Counted from the first letter of the stretch, positions 50,201 to 56,995 are shown. The stretch: DNA of 64,000 nucleotides from Luidia sarsii (GCA_949987565.1 OX465112.1:11920536-11984535); one strand, 5' to 3'. The notes: generated by a model not told the origin, from the sequence alone. Made by a program: numbers and translations.

Positions 50201-53012
50201 ACTCGTCTTCTTTCTATTCAAAGCGGCCTTATGTAAATAAAGGTGCCATGCACCTTTCCTATCACGTGGAAATAGTGGACACATGAATGAGAGACTCTGA
50301 GACACTTGATGGCATGGCGGTGACAAACATGCTCATCCCCACTGCTTGTTCTAAGCAGTGCAGTTTTGCGTGCAACCTCGAAACGGGACAGATTATGTCT
50401 GCTGCCATCAGCGTCTCAGAGTGTCCATGTCGGTTCAAATATGCACGTGCGTGTAGTTGATTTCAATCGGACATCTTCAATGCTGCAAAATCTTGAAGAT
50501 TGTCTCATTCTCCCCTCACTTGCCTCTGTGCGACCAGACTGGAATGCAACCGCTCTGGACCTGGAGAAGACTGACCCCTACAACCAGACCAGCGTCTTGC
50601 TGCCGCTGGTCATCCAGTACCTGACTCCTCAGATCGTGTCCTTCATCGGTCTGGGAGCCGTCTCGGCCGCCGTCATGTCCTCGGCTGACTCCTCCATTCT
50701 CTCGGCCAGCTCCATGTTCACCCGCAACATCTACAAGCTGGTGTTCCGTCAGTCGGTAAGTTGGAGGCAGTGCAGGCATCCAGGCTCAGACCGGTGCGTC
50801 CGTGCAGTGGTCGGTCTTTCCACCGTGAAGCTCATGGCAAGATTTCATCGAATTCATGGAATGCACAGCATTATTGCTATGTTAAATTCGCACAACTCAA
50901 TGAACTTAAAATGAAGTTAAAAATAATATCAAATTTATTTCCGTGTGAACTTTGTTGTAAATAGTACAAGGGGACTTCGCTCGTTCATTTGGTACCAGAC
51001 ATCGAATGGAGAAGATACTTTGACTTCAGGCGTTGTTTACTCGAAAAGTGTTTTGGTGGGATATTCCTCATGTCGCTGTGCCGGGTCACATATGTACAGG
51101 GCCTGATGTTTTTGCCCTAGAAGGACCTTTCTCAAAGGCAGATGGATCTGGCTGTGATCAAAGTCCATTGATGGAAACATCAGGCCTAATGCTTGAACAT
51201 GAGTGCATGAATTTTCTCTTCCACAGACTGCTATTGTCAGTCTACTGTGTAGAAAGTTATCGTCTGGACAATATGTTCAACCTGCTTATGGCTGATCCCT
51301 TGTAAATCAGCAGGATAGACTATGATCAAGAGAAAGATAATCCACATGCTGTTCTCAAGCTCATATCTTGAAAAAAAAGTACTTTCAATGGAACTTGGGC
51401 TAATGACTTGATCCAGTCTGGTGAGTAATCCTTCCCAGGTCTGTTCGGATTAGGATCAAACCGCCATCTTGTTTCAATGGGAGTGGTTTGTTTGAGTGTC
51501 TCACACCCAGAGAAATAGCTCCACACTGACTAGACTCTTGCCTTGTAATGGATGCACTGCTTTTTTAAATGTAATTATTTTCAGGCATTTTATTCTTTGT
51601 TTCAGTGAGAAGTGATTTTGTCAGTGCTAAATTTACGTTCTGTCTGTGCTGAAATTCATGATAACATATTCCTGTCCCATAATATAGGAAGCTTTGCGCT
51701 GCCACCATGTATAAGGTCTCTTAAAGAAGAGGTATGTTACCGAAAAGAATCTGAGTGGTAACTCGACGTTCCAGCCAGTATGCTCTGGCCGTCATTAGGA
51801 GAATGATACTGGCCCGGAAAACACTGGCCGGAACGTCTAGTTATCACTCAGGTCCTTTTCACAACCATACCTCTGCTTTAAGAGACCTTATATATGGTGT
51901 CACCGCAAACCTTTCTACTTGTATATTTTTTTCACCCACTATGCAAAGCCTTATTTATATTCCTGTCCATCCAACAGCATACTTGGTAGTTTTTTTGGTA
52001 CCAAGCCAGATCCACACGGTGGCATGTCTTCAAGGCCCTTTTCCAAAACCCGGCTTAGGCTTCGTCTCCGGCTTCATCTTAGTTATCCAAATGCTGAAAT
52101 ACAAGTTGGAGTACTTTGTTGAAGTTGAAGCTTTGGATTCCTTTTCAAAACTCAGTCAAACATTCAAAAATTATGCCAAAGGCTTCCTGTTTTCATGCCG
52201 TGTACTTGAAATGGATGAAAGAACTAGAGACAAAGCCGGAGCCTGAGCCTGAGCCTAAGCCGGGCTTTAGAAAAAGGCCCAAATGAGTTTTGGAGGCCTC
52301 TCACAAATGTTTTTTTTTCCCTTCCTGACAGGCAAGCGAGAACGAGCTCCTCTGGGTGATGCGAGGAGGCATCGTGTCCGTGGGCATTGTAGCCTCCATC
52401 CTGGGCCTCGTCATCACCTCTGTCTACGAGCTCTGGTTCCTCTGCTCCGACTTTGTCTACGTGGTCCTCTTCCCCCAGCTCTTCTGCGTGGTCTACTTCT
52501 CCAAGTGCAACACCTACGGCTCCCTGTCCGGCTACATCATGGCGCTTTTACTGCGCTTTGGCGGCGGCGATCCGCTCCTTGGTATACCTCCGTTCATTAA
52601 GTACCCCTATTACAACGACGTGGACGGCCAGCTCTTTCCCTTCAAGACCCTGTCCATGCTGGTTTCCCTACTGACGATATTGGGAGTCTCTTATCCACTC
52701 GACTATCTATTTCGCAGCGGCAGGTTTGCGAAGCAGTACGACTTCTTCCTGTGCATAGTCAACCTGCCGCCGGGCGAGGACACGGAGAAGTACGACAACG
52801 TCAACGGCGAGAAGCTGCAGCTCCGGAAGCTGGACCCCATGGGTCTGCCCGCTGCAGAGGGCACCACCTCCGTCACTCCCATGCAGAGGGAGAAGCTACT
52901 GGATATCACCCGCGGCATCATGCCGGAGTCGGCCTCCATGGAGCCTCTGCAGGAAGACTACGCCTCCAGTCCCTCGGACGAGGACAGGCCCGTGCCCGAG
53001 GAGGCTCAATAG
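16865..53012 (+). CDS. SLC5A7: High-affinity choline transporter CHT1, complete eight-exon gene
   Basis: Sodium- and chloride-dependent choline uptake at the presynaptic membrane, the limiting step for acetylcholine synthesis; member of the SLC5 (sodium:solute symporter) family. Eight exons join in frame (166, 114, 156, 149, 126, 154, 218 and 681 nt) to 1764 nt, encoding 587 residues plus TAG; the human protein has 580. Landmarks in order: [11 protein letters not shown] with TM1 (about residues 8-27); [12 protein letters not shown] (58-69); MLDPFQ (110-115); [11 protein letters not shown] (175-185); GGIPWQ in exon 6; sequons NAT (291) and NQT (304) in the extracellular loop that is glycosylated in mammals; [12 protein letters not shown] (336-347), the serine-rich sodium-site helix; TM13 near 462-487; a hydrophilic tail of about 95 residues ending [14 protein letters not shown]. 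Codon 1 has a good start context (A at -3, G at +4), and no ATG lies between the preceding acceptor and it. All introns are GT-AG. Identity comes from family motifs seen by eye. No frameshift or internal stop was found. Confidence 0.96.
17561..17687. repeat. Palindromic 127-bp MITE in intron 1
   Basis: TAAGGCCGTGTCCGAAA at the left and TTTCAGACACGGCCTTA at the right are inverted repeats. Inner AGAGCTAGGTCTAGG and AATAGCTCTAGCCATAGCTC extend the symmetry. Confidence 0.85.
18894..19248 (+). repeat. Rep-A copy split by a pyrimidine-rich insert
   Basis: A left core arm (CCTAGCAGGACCTTTTTCAA, 18898 onward) and a complete right half (19141-19248, ending TTTTTGTATATCA) are separated by about 215 bp of CT-rich sequence. 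This looks like an insertion or expansion in the loop. Confidence 0.75.
22090..22635 (+). repeat. Rep-B element split by an insertion
   Basis: The left part (22090-22165) reads GGATTTCACAAATCC and continues as in the intact copies. The right part (about 22556-22635) reads GTCTTGCGATTGATCGTAAG then GGTGAAATCG. About 390 bp between them, including a Rep-A copy, is absent from the other Rep-B copies. Confidence 0.72.
22254..22383 (+). repeat. Rep-A copy nested inside a Rep-B element
   Basis: It starts TTGATATACAAAAATGTTGC and ends CCCACTAAATTTTGAGAT. It sits between the two halves of a Rep-B element (22090-22165 and 22556-22635), so it arrived after Rep-B or within the DNA that split it. Confidence 0.82.
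23246..23355 (+). repeat. Rep-A copy
   Basis: It has AGTGATATCCAAAAAATGTT, GCTTACCGACTAAAATGACC and a mutated core (GGTCCTGTTAGGATGG). The flanks share TCAAGGAAT at 23232-23240 and 23362-23370, a possible target duplication. Confidence 0.75.
23935..24370 (+). repeat. Two decayed Rep-A relics
   Basis: At 23935-24020 a mutated left and right core are recognisable (GGGCCCGACGCTTCGATC). At 24256-24370 CTGCCTTTGACAAAGGTCC and a CATTTTGGTCATTTAAGTCA right arm remain. Confidence 0.55.
25151..25543 (+). mobile_element. Rep-C copy with 16-bp direct repeats
   Basis: The element (25167-25527) is flanked by TTAACAGGGTGTTTAA at 25151-25166 and 25528-25543. It is the same length class and order of motifs as 6593-6970, with scattered substitutions and small indels. 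The borders contain TTAA, but the identical flank is much longer than a 4-bp duplication. Confidence 0.88.
25603..25966 (-). mobile_element. Rep-C, diverged third copy in opposite orientation
   Basis: The ends CTTTAAAGGTTCTATACAAC and GTTGTATTGGGCCTTTAAAG are inverted repeats. On the minus strand the motif ACAGTTTGAAGATGGTCAT follows the left end, as in the other copies. It lies only 60 bp from the second copy. Confidence 0.72.
27720..27832 (+). repeat. (CT)n microsatellite
   Basis: About 110 bp of CT repeats. Other simple tracts: TG and GA at 9820-9875, GA at 19448-19500, GA at 27385-27420, GA at 33398-33430, CCAT-type at 33468-33510 and 33957-34015, AATG at 35108-35140, CT at 36511-36555, GGAA/GGGA at 43247-43295, GA at 47500-47600 and 47725-47795. 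Confidence 0.92.
28908..29690 (+). repeat. CTCTCC hexanucleotide satellite grading into (CT)n
   Basis: About 310 bp of nearly perfect CTCCCT hexamers (to about 29230), then CT dinucleotide and CTCCAT-type mixtures to 29690. The whole 780 bp is pyrimidine with few interruptions, so every frame on both strands is open for 200-300 residues (Ser-Pro, Leu-Pro, Arg-Gly strings). None is a gene. Confidence 0.95.
30538..30677 (-). repeat. Rep-B copy (about 140-bp MITE)
   Basis: The ends GGATTTCACCCAACTC and GGCTTTGTGAAATCC form a terminal inverted repeat. The interior has repeated ATCGTAAGTT and TTACGAT words in both orientations. Orientation is set by comparison with 48144-48284. Confidence 0.82.
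32141..32414 (-). repeat. tRNA-derived SINE composite, copy 2
   Basis: On the minus strand: GAACTGCTGTAGCCAGGTTT, CTTCTGACTGGCGCCCCC, then the tRNA-like GGATAGCTCAGATGG (32214-32228) and AGAGCACTGG, and CAGAGGTCTCGGG with a decayed B box, ending GGTCCAGTCAAAG. The order matches copy 1. The A-box half is better preserved here, the B-box half in copy 1. Confidence 0.78.
33713..33852 (-). repeat. Rep-B copy (about 140-bp MITE)
   Basis: GATTTCACAAAATCCATCG at one end and GGGCTTTGTGAAATGC at the other, with CACAACTTACGATGGGC inside. It is clearly the same element as 30538-30677. Confidence 0.82.
36781..36980. other. Assembly gap of 200 N
   Basis: Exactly 200 undetermined bases inside SLC5A7 intron 1. 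Its round length suggests a placeholder rather than a measured size. Frames crossing it are meaningless. Confidence 0.99.
38596..38760 (+). repeat. Diverged Rep-A copy
   Basis: Both core arms are present but altered (GGACCTGACACTTTGCTC and GGTCTTGCAAGGGTCAAAAT). The right outer arm ends GGCAGTTTGCAAGAACGTC. Confidence 0.7.
39336..39564 (+). repeat. Rep-A copy with 15-bp direct repeats and an adjoining end fragment
   Basis: The main element (39372-39549) has both core arms with an extra partial arm in the loop and a full right end. TATCACAAATTATTA occurs at 39357-39371 and 39550-39564. The left repeat is preceded by TAAGCAGTTTCCAAAATTTG, a diverged Rep-A right end, so this may be a tandem or repeated insertion. 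Confidence 0.88.
42640..42960 (+). promoter_or_regulatory. CpG-rich intronic block with POU octamer, upstream of exon 2
   Basis: GC-rich block in an AT-rich intron, 130-450 bp before exon 2, with GGCGCGCC near 42737 and a perfect octamer ATGCAAAT at 42806-42813, the classic POU-homeodomain site. POU factors act in neuronal genes, so an enhancer or alternative promoter is conceivable. This rests on composition and one motif only. Confidence 0.25.
43086..43199 (+). CDS. SLC5A7: SLC5A7 coding exon 2 (residues 56-93)
   Basis: The acceptor is a long T tract followed by CTCCACAG, ending at 43085. The donor GTAGGT starts at 43200. Phase is 1 in and 1 out. It encodes [15 protein letters not shown] and the [18 protein letters not shown] segment, which matches the CHT1 TM2-TM3 region. 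It lies 26 kb downstream of exon 1. Confidence 0.96.
43200..44042 (+). other. SLC5A7 intron 2
   Basis: 843 bp, GT-AG. It contains a GGAA/GGGA tract (43247-43295), a C10-A13 homopolymer junction (43522-43544) and a Rep-A copy near the acceptor. Confidence 0.9.
43834..43981 (+). repeat. Rep-A copy next to SLC5A7 exon 3
   Basis: Mutated left and right cores (ATCTTTCTCAAAGGC and CTTTGAGAAAGGCACTGC) with a short right end, TTTTGGTATATCAG. It ends about 60 bp before the exon 3 acceptor. Confidence 0.75.
44043..44198 (+). CDS. SLC5A7: SLC5A7 coding exon 3 (residues 94-145)
   Basis: The acceptor is CTGTGTGCAG ending at 44042; the donor GTAAGT starts at 44199. Phase is 1 in and 1 out. It encodes [26 protein letters not shown] and [16 protein letters not shown] Rep-A transposon relic (43834-43981) ends only about 60 bp before the acceptor. 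Confidence 0.96.
44380..44562 (+). repeat. Decayed copy of the exon-8-upstream MITE, intron 3
   Basis: GGCTCCTGCTTTGTCTCCG, GTTATCCAAAAG, GAAAGAAATACAGACACAGA and GCCTAAGCTGGGCTTTGG follow the same order as in 52034-52280. Confidence 0.6.
45300..45479 (+). repeat. Rep-A copy in SLC5A7 intron 3
   Basis: Two 40-bp core arms are separated by a 10-bp loop (AGAGTGACAA), followed by a right outer arm ending GCAGTTTGCAAACATTTTGC. No flanking duplication is obvious. Confidence 0.88.
46824..46972 (+). CDS. SLC5A7: SLC5A7 coding exon 4 (residues 146-195)
   Basis: The acceptor is TTTTGGACAG ending at 46823; the donor GTAAGT starts at 46973. Phase is 1 in and 0 out. It encodes [15 protein letters not shown] and the highly conserved [19 protein letters not shown] of SLC5 choline transporters. 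A pyrimidine-rich stretch (about 46790-46815) forms the polypyrimidine tract. Confidence 0.96.
46973..47898 (+). other. SLC5A7 intron 4
   Basis: 926 bp, GT-AG. Two GA-rich tracts (47500-47600, 47725-47795) and a G-rich stretch near 47320-47345. No gene or transposon copy recognised. Confidence 0.9.
47899..48024 (+). CDS. SLC5A7: SLC5A7 coding exon 5 (residues 196-237)
   Basis: The acceptor is CACTTGCAG ending at 47898; the donor GTAGGT starts at 48025. Phase is 0 in and 0 out. It encodes [20 protein letters not shown], then [13 protein letters not shown] and the VDSALLL helix. It has a few residues fewer than the mammalian segment, in the loop before WLGT. Confidence 0.93.
48144..48284 (+). 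repeat. Rep-B copy in SLC5A7 intron 5
   Basis: GGATTTCACAAAGCC at the left, CCCATCGTAAGTTGTGATAG inside, GAGTTTGGTGAAATTG at the right. A Rep-A core scrap follows directly (48285-48320). Confidence 0.82.
48911..49112 (+). repeat. Dispersed repeat related to 12.98-13.16 kb, intron 5
   Basis: GCATAGCTGCCAAGTTGCC at the left and AGGTTGGCAGTTATG at the right form a terminal inverted repeat. ATCATTCCTCTTTTTGGGG and TTTTTTAGCAGAAGTATTCC are shared with the other copy. Confidence 0.6.
49196..49390 (+). repeat. Rep-A copy with clean 14-bp target duplication, intron 5
   Basis: The element (49210-49376) begins ATCTCAAAAGTTAGACGGCC and has both core arms and the right outer arm. CAATTAGGAAATAA stands exactly on both sides (49196-49209 and 49377-49390). 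This is the best evidence for the element borders and for the duplication length. Confidence 0.92.
49513..49666 (+). CDS. SLC5A7: SLC5A7 coding exon 6 (residues 238-288)
   Basis: The acceptor is CCTGTCTGGCAG ending at 49512; the donor GTGAGA starts at 49667. Phase is 0 in and 1 out. It encodes [20 protein letters not shown] and the [14 protein letters not shown] helix, both strongly CHT1-like. A Rep-A copy (49210-49376) with flanking 14-bp direct repeats ends about 135 bp upstream. Confidence 0.96.
49667..50537 (+). other. SLC5A7 intron 6
   Basis: 871 bp, GT-AG. It contains C9-A12 (49937-49957) and T10-G10 (50138-50157) homopolymer junctions in opposite orientations, about 200 bp apart. No gene or transposon copy recognised. 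Confidence 0.9.
50538..50755 (+). CDS. SLC5A7: SLC5A7 coding exon 7 (residues 289-361)
   Basis: The acceptor is CTGTGCGACCAG ending at 50537; the donor GTAAGT starts at 50756. Phase is 1 in and 0 out. It encodes [19 protein letters not shown], with two N-glycosylation sequons, then the [20 protein letters not shown] helix that contributes the sodium site in this fold, ending [10 protein letters not shown]. Confidence 0.96.
51097..51190 (+). repeat. Diverged Rep-A copy, intron 7
   Basis: GGGCCTGATGTTTTTGCCC, AAGGACCTTTCTCAAAGGC and a far-diverged right arm ending GAAACATCAGGCC. Confidence 0.65.
51693..51910. repeat. Foldback element with about 90-bp inverted arms, intron 7
   Basis: The left arm begins CACCATGTATAAGGTCTCTT; the right arm ends AAGAGACCTTATATATGGTG. 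The arms pair over most of their length (GAGGTATG/CATACCTC, GACGTTCC/GGAACGTC, CCAGTA/TACTGG), leaving a small loop near 51800. A partial relative of the right end is at about 7751-7775 (ATGGTGTCACCACAAACC). Confidence 0.87.
52034..52280. repeat. 247-bp MITE just upstream of SLC5A7 exon 8
   Basis: GGCCCTTTTCCAAAACCCGG and CCGGGCTTTAGAAAAAGGCC are terminal inverted repeats, with inner GGCTTAGGCTTCGTCTCCGG mirrored by GCCGGAGCCTGAGCCTGAGC. It ends about 50 bp before the exon 8 acceptor, so it occupies the usual branch-point zone. Confidence 0.85.
52332..53012 (+). CDS. SLC5A7: SLC5A7 coding exon 8, last exon (residues 362-587 and stop)
   Basis: The acceptor is CCTTCCTGACAG ending at 52331. The open frame runs to TAG at 53010-53012. 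It encodes [13 protein letters not shown], the [19 protein letters not shown] helix, [10 protein letters not shown], a loop with [17 protein letters not shown], the last helix, and a hydrophilic cytosolic tail. The tail has EKLLDI near 548-553, a leucine pair that might serve endocytosis as dileucine signals do in mammalian CHT1. That role is inference, because no acidic residue stands at the usual -4 position. A MITE (52034-52280) ends about 50 bp before the acceptor. Confidence 0.96.
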   Translation, partial: ASENELLWVMRGGIVSVGIVASILGLVITSVYELWFLCSDFVYVVLFPQLFCVVYFSKCNTYGSLSGYIMALLLRFGGGDPLLGIPPFIKYPYYNDVDGQLFPFKTLSMLVSLLTILGVSYPLDYLFRSGRFAKQYDFFLCIVNLPPGEDTEKYDNVNGEKLQLRKLDPMGLPAAEGTTSVTPMQREKLLDITRGIMPESASMEPLQEDYASSPSDEDRPVPEEAQ

Positions 53013-53082
53013 CGCCCTCTAGTGGCGGGATTCATCCCACTCTGCAATACCTTGGCAGTATTCCCCACTTCCCCCCCAAAAG

Positions 53083-53333
53083 CCCTGGGGCCAATTTCAT
53101 AGAGCCGCTTTAGCGCCAAAATGTGCTTAAGCGCAAAAATTCATGAGCCACAGGATCCCCTTGCCTACCAAAACTTCACTTTTGTTTCACGCTAAAATAA
53201 AGAAGAGTGGAAAACAAGTCAAAAGCAATGGACATCAAATTGCAGGGCAGTCTGTAATCCTGCTTACACGAGGAAGACTTTTTCTGCTTAGCAGATTTTC
53301 ACGCTTAAGCGACTCTATGAAATTGGGCCCTGG
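53083..53333. repeat. 251-bp MITE right after the SLC5A7 stop codon
   Basis: The ends CCCTGGGGCCAATTTCATAG and CTATGAAATTGGGCCCTGG are inverted repeats, continued inside by GCGCTTAAGC-type words. It starts 71 bp after the stop codon and so probably lies in the 3'UTR. It contains AATAAA at 53196-53201, which could serve as a poly(A) signal. Confidence 0.88.
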
Positions 53334-53394
53334 TTGGTGGGATAATTCCGAAAACTCAGTATGTCAGTGGACCTTTAGCGCACACGTCAGTATA

Positions 53395-53571
53395 CAGTGG
53401 AATGTCGCTATAACGAACATCCCGGGATCAATGAAAGTTGTTCAGTATAGTGGTCATTTGTTATAGCAGTTGCGGCCGCATATTCACCGACATAAAATCG
53501 GGAGCCAAAGGGCTTGTTCGTTATGGCCAAATGTTCGGTATATCGGCATTTGTTATAGCAACATTCCACTG
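53395..53571. mobile_element. 177-bp pogo/Tigger-like MITE with TA target duplication
   Basis: The ends CAGTGGAATGTCGCTATAAC and GTTATAGCAACATTCCACTG are terminal inverted repeats, each flanked by TA (53393-53394 and 53572-53573). A CAGTGGAA start, a CTATAACGAAC interior word and a TA duplication are typical of non-autonomous Tc1/mariner-superfamily pogo elements. There is no transposase. Confidence 0.88.
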
Positions 53572-54150
53572 TAATGCCATCCTAGCTAGCATAGCAACCT
53601 GAAATGTTAAGTAGTGTGCACAGGGCATGCACACACAGGATGGTCCAATGGGTTATCTTCTTGACTGCCAACAGAGGGCGCCCTTCTAAACTGACGTTGA
53701 GTAAAAAAGGTCTGTGTAGTTAAAAAAAAAAAAGAAGACTATGCATATTTACATGTAAATACTATTAGCCCCTTATGACATATCCTTGCTGCAATTACAT
53801 GTAGACTTCATTCCAGTCAGAGGTGTAAATTCTTTTTATAGAATAGAATTTCTAAATGAGCACAAAGATGTTTAGTTGCTAATCAAATGGTGTGTATGTA
53901 TTTTTAATTGTCGATAAGGCAGATGTGTTGTAATCAGTTGTAAAGCATTACATGTGAAATGATTGTTGAATAATCTGTGGACTATTTAATTCCTTACTAC
54001 TGGTTTGGAAAGACTAAAACACACAATTAAATGCTTCAGTAGTATTCAGTTAGAAATATTATACCGGGTACTTTGATGGACAGCCTCTCATATACATATG
54101 TAAGTACTAAATTTCTAAATTTTAGATTGGAAACTGATGCATTTTTTTAG

Positions 54151-54615
54151 ACTGTCTACCACCAAGGGGAAGGAAGCTTATGACTTATTTTAGAGTAGTC
54201 AGCCCTAAAAATTTAGTGGGCCTGACGTTTCGATCCTAGCAGGACCTTAGATCTATTTTGTCAGACTTGGCTGGCAGCCTACTACCAAAGGGGATGGATG
54301 GTTATGCCTGACTTCAAACTAGTCATGTCGCCCCTTCCAGGTCTATTTGTCAGCCTTGGCTGGCAGCATATCACCAGTAGGGATGGAGGCTTGTGCCTTG
54401 CCTCAGGCTAGTGACCCCTCCCAGTTCTATTTGTCAGCCTTGTCTGGCAGCTTATCACCAATAGGGATGAAAGATCATGGTTCTTATTGTCAGTCGTAGC
54501 TGGCAGTCTATCACCAATCATGACAAAGGCTTATGTCCTTGTTCAGACTAGTCACCCCCTTCCAGTTATATTCGTTTGCCATGGCTAGCAGTCTACCAAC
54601 AATAGGAATGGAGAT
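54151..54615 (+). repeat. Tandem array of about 85-bp units downstream of SLC5A7
   Basis: The word TGGCAG recurs at 54272, 54361, 54445 and 54501, and TAGCAG at 54586, with TATCACCAATAGGGATG and ACTAGTCACCCC(C)TTCCAG at fixed offsets. One unit is shortened to 56 bp. The first unit (54151 onward) is interrupted by a Rep-A fragment. Confidence 0.85.
54209..54247 (+). repeat. Rep-A core fragment inside a tandem array
   Basis: TTTAGTGGGCCTGACGTTTC followed by GATCCTAGCAGGACC, a well-kept left half. It interrupts the first unit of the 85-bp tandem array. Confidence 0.75.
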
Positions 54616-56754
54616 CAGTACTTGTGCGTATGTTTTGCCTAGTTCATATTTCTTCCATTAGCGCCTGGCCTAGCAGTAATAACAGTAACAGTTGTTTGTT
54701 GCAACATCTTTGTCCTTTGTAAGGGACTAATTCCATTCTGACAAAGATCTATATTCCAGATGGAAAGAATGTCATATAAGTTGACACAAATGAAATACAC
54801 AGTATTTGTTTCTCCAAAAAATGCGTATTTGCCTGAATTCATTAAATTTGCTACAAAACAGGCTCAGTTTGAATTTCCAAAACAGCATTATTATTTTTTC
54901 GAAAAAATTCCTCAAGAACAAGTATTCAATCTTTAAGTATTCGATATTAGACTAATAATCGTGATTTTTTTCTACAAGTGCTTCACATTGTACTTCGCTA
55001 AACTTACCAGAAGATGACCAAAATTCAGCCTTTGTTCTGTTTTATCTGAGTATTCTAACGCCTTCTAAATTCAAAAGATAGAAAAAGGAATTCCATTCCA
55101 AAGTGAACCTGAGTCGAACTCCAGTGACTGCTACCCATTCTGAGTTTTCTTGTCTGTATCTAAGAAGGGACCGAATTGGCTTTCAGCACTGCACAAGGAA
55201 GTCGTGCTCAATGAGTGTAATCGGCAATACAAGAAGTAGGTTAGACTGAATTGTAAATGTGTGTAAATACATTCTAAAGGGGAAGAAAAACTAAGTGTCG
55301 TTGTCTTCGTACATTTCAGGGGGGAAAAGCAAAACGCGAAGAAGATGGGTTGCTATAGGGACGGAATCCATGACGTTGGGTCTGTATTTCATAAGTAGGC
55401 TGTGTGTTTCGTCTCGCTCCATTCTCGGGAGTATTTATTTAGGAAGTTTTAAAAATGGAAATGCACATGCATGTATGCAAACAGCGAGACATTTTAAAAA
55501 TTATTTCCATGATTTGTAGTTTAAATCATCAGAGAAAAGAAGAAGTTTCATATTCATACAGTGAAGAGAGGGGGGACTCCCCCTCAGATGGTACAACTGC
55601 ATATTTATTGTCACCAAGACAGTGTCTGTAACAGGGTCCAAATCGTGCAGTAATATGAATTGTATGTATTTGATCTGTGGACTTCCCTCTGTTCAAATTC
55701 AAAGGTTGAGTGCTAAGTGTGAATACGTTTTAGTATTAGAACGGAATATTATGCAATCGTATAAGGAATGATACATAAAGGAGCCAAAACCACAGCTTTT
55801 TGTACTCAACTGTTGAACCTTCCCGTGTGGTAGAGATTTACAATTCCTTTAGGGCCGACCAGTTTTTCCCAGTAATTATTTGTAATTATCACAAGATGTA
55901 TCGTAGTATGACTACAATGGTTCCCGGCAATCCGATATCTTGGAAGGCCGAAGGAAGTCTCTGTTATTGCCGGGATGTCGTGATTGATGTAAAGGTGAAG
56001 TGTTGGTCTCAACAAACAGTCGTCGGTACGGTAACCGTGCACGACAGATACATCTAGCGCCGTAGTAGTGACGACACTAGGCGTCGTGGCGCAGTGATGC
56101 TTCGGGGAGGGACATACGTTTTGATTAGTCAGTGTTTTTTTCTCCAAAAAATTAATGATCTAATTTCAGAGCGAACTTCTGGTTTGGATTTGTGACTGTG
56201 GGACGGAATGATAGGTATGACGTCATTGGCGAATATTGTATTATCTTATGTCAGCGAAGGCCAAAGTGCAGTAGCCGTGTCCAGGACCTCGCCTGGCTCA
56301 TTGGCTACGTCTTTAGAAGATGGAAGAACTATGGAAGAACGTAGCTCCCCATTCCTCATAGACCACAGCCTTTGAATTCGAATACGATCTGATTTTGTCA
56401 TTTACGTCAGGATTCGTTCAAGGTGTCGGAAAACGTAAAAGTCCCCACTATTTTTCAAACGTGGGTCATTGTTACCGCGTTTTTGTACATAAAACATGGA
56501 TGGTATAGCCATACTATGTAACTAGGGGCGATTTAGTATCTAGAATGTCATTTCGGTAACAGGAGCGCATTCGCACGACAAATTGGGATCATGATTTTCT
56601 ACCCACGTGACCGCCGCTGTCCATGACTATTAGTGCCTCTTGTCTACTTGGTGCTCGTATTTAACCTATCGTAAGTCACATTGGCGTCATCCATTAGAAC
56701 CTACATACATATGGCGCGGTGCAGCCGTCCTGTCTCCCTTCCATTCAAAGCAGT

Positions 56755-56995
56755 GTGAACCAAATCGAGGCTGTGCAGATGAAGCAGTCTGGTACCATCC
56801 CTGTGATCTGGGAATTGTGTTTGTTTTGTCACTCGGCATTCAGGGAAGTTGACAAAGATGGCCACTCCATGCGAGAGGTGAATACCAAGCCCCTGGTGAA
56901 ACTCTTCAACTGTTTCGGGGAGAGGCCATGTCCTTCTCTCGTGGCGTCAATGGCACCCCGGATGTTGGCGTACATTGGAAACGAAAAAGGCTATC
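56755..56995 (+). CDS. Possible coding exon of an unrecognised gene
   Basis: A frame open from the acceptor-like TCCATTCAAAGCAG runs to GGCTATCA followed by GTGAGA at 56996, a plausible donor. It reads ELCLFCHSAF and GERPCPSLVASMAPRML, with a CLFC pair and further cysteines that could bind metal. Composition is more coding-like than the neighbourhood. I do not recognise the family; chance or a decayed transposon gene remain possible. No partner exon was found with confidence. Confidence 0.3.

Larger units (their letters stand above)
50756..52331 (+). other. SLC5A7 intron 7
   Basis: 1.6 kb, GT-AG. A diverged Rep-A, a 218-bp foldback element and a 247-bp MITE fill much of it. Confidence 0.9.
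53013..56754 (+). other. SLC5A7 3'UTR and downstream flank
   Basis: Two MITEs directly after the stop codon, then AT-rich sequence, the 85-bp tandem array and unique DNA. The transcript end is not determined: AATAAA occurs at 53196 within a MITE, and further candidates lie far downstream (about 57253, 58189). No second gene is readable between 54620 and 56750. Confidence 0.6.

Noticed and set aside
54151..54615. CRISPR-like repeat-spacer array
   Set aside because: Units are diverged along their whole length with no constant repeat and unique spacers, and the DNA is eukaryotic.
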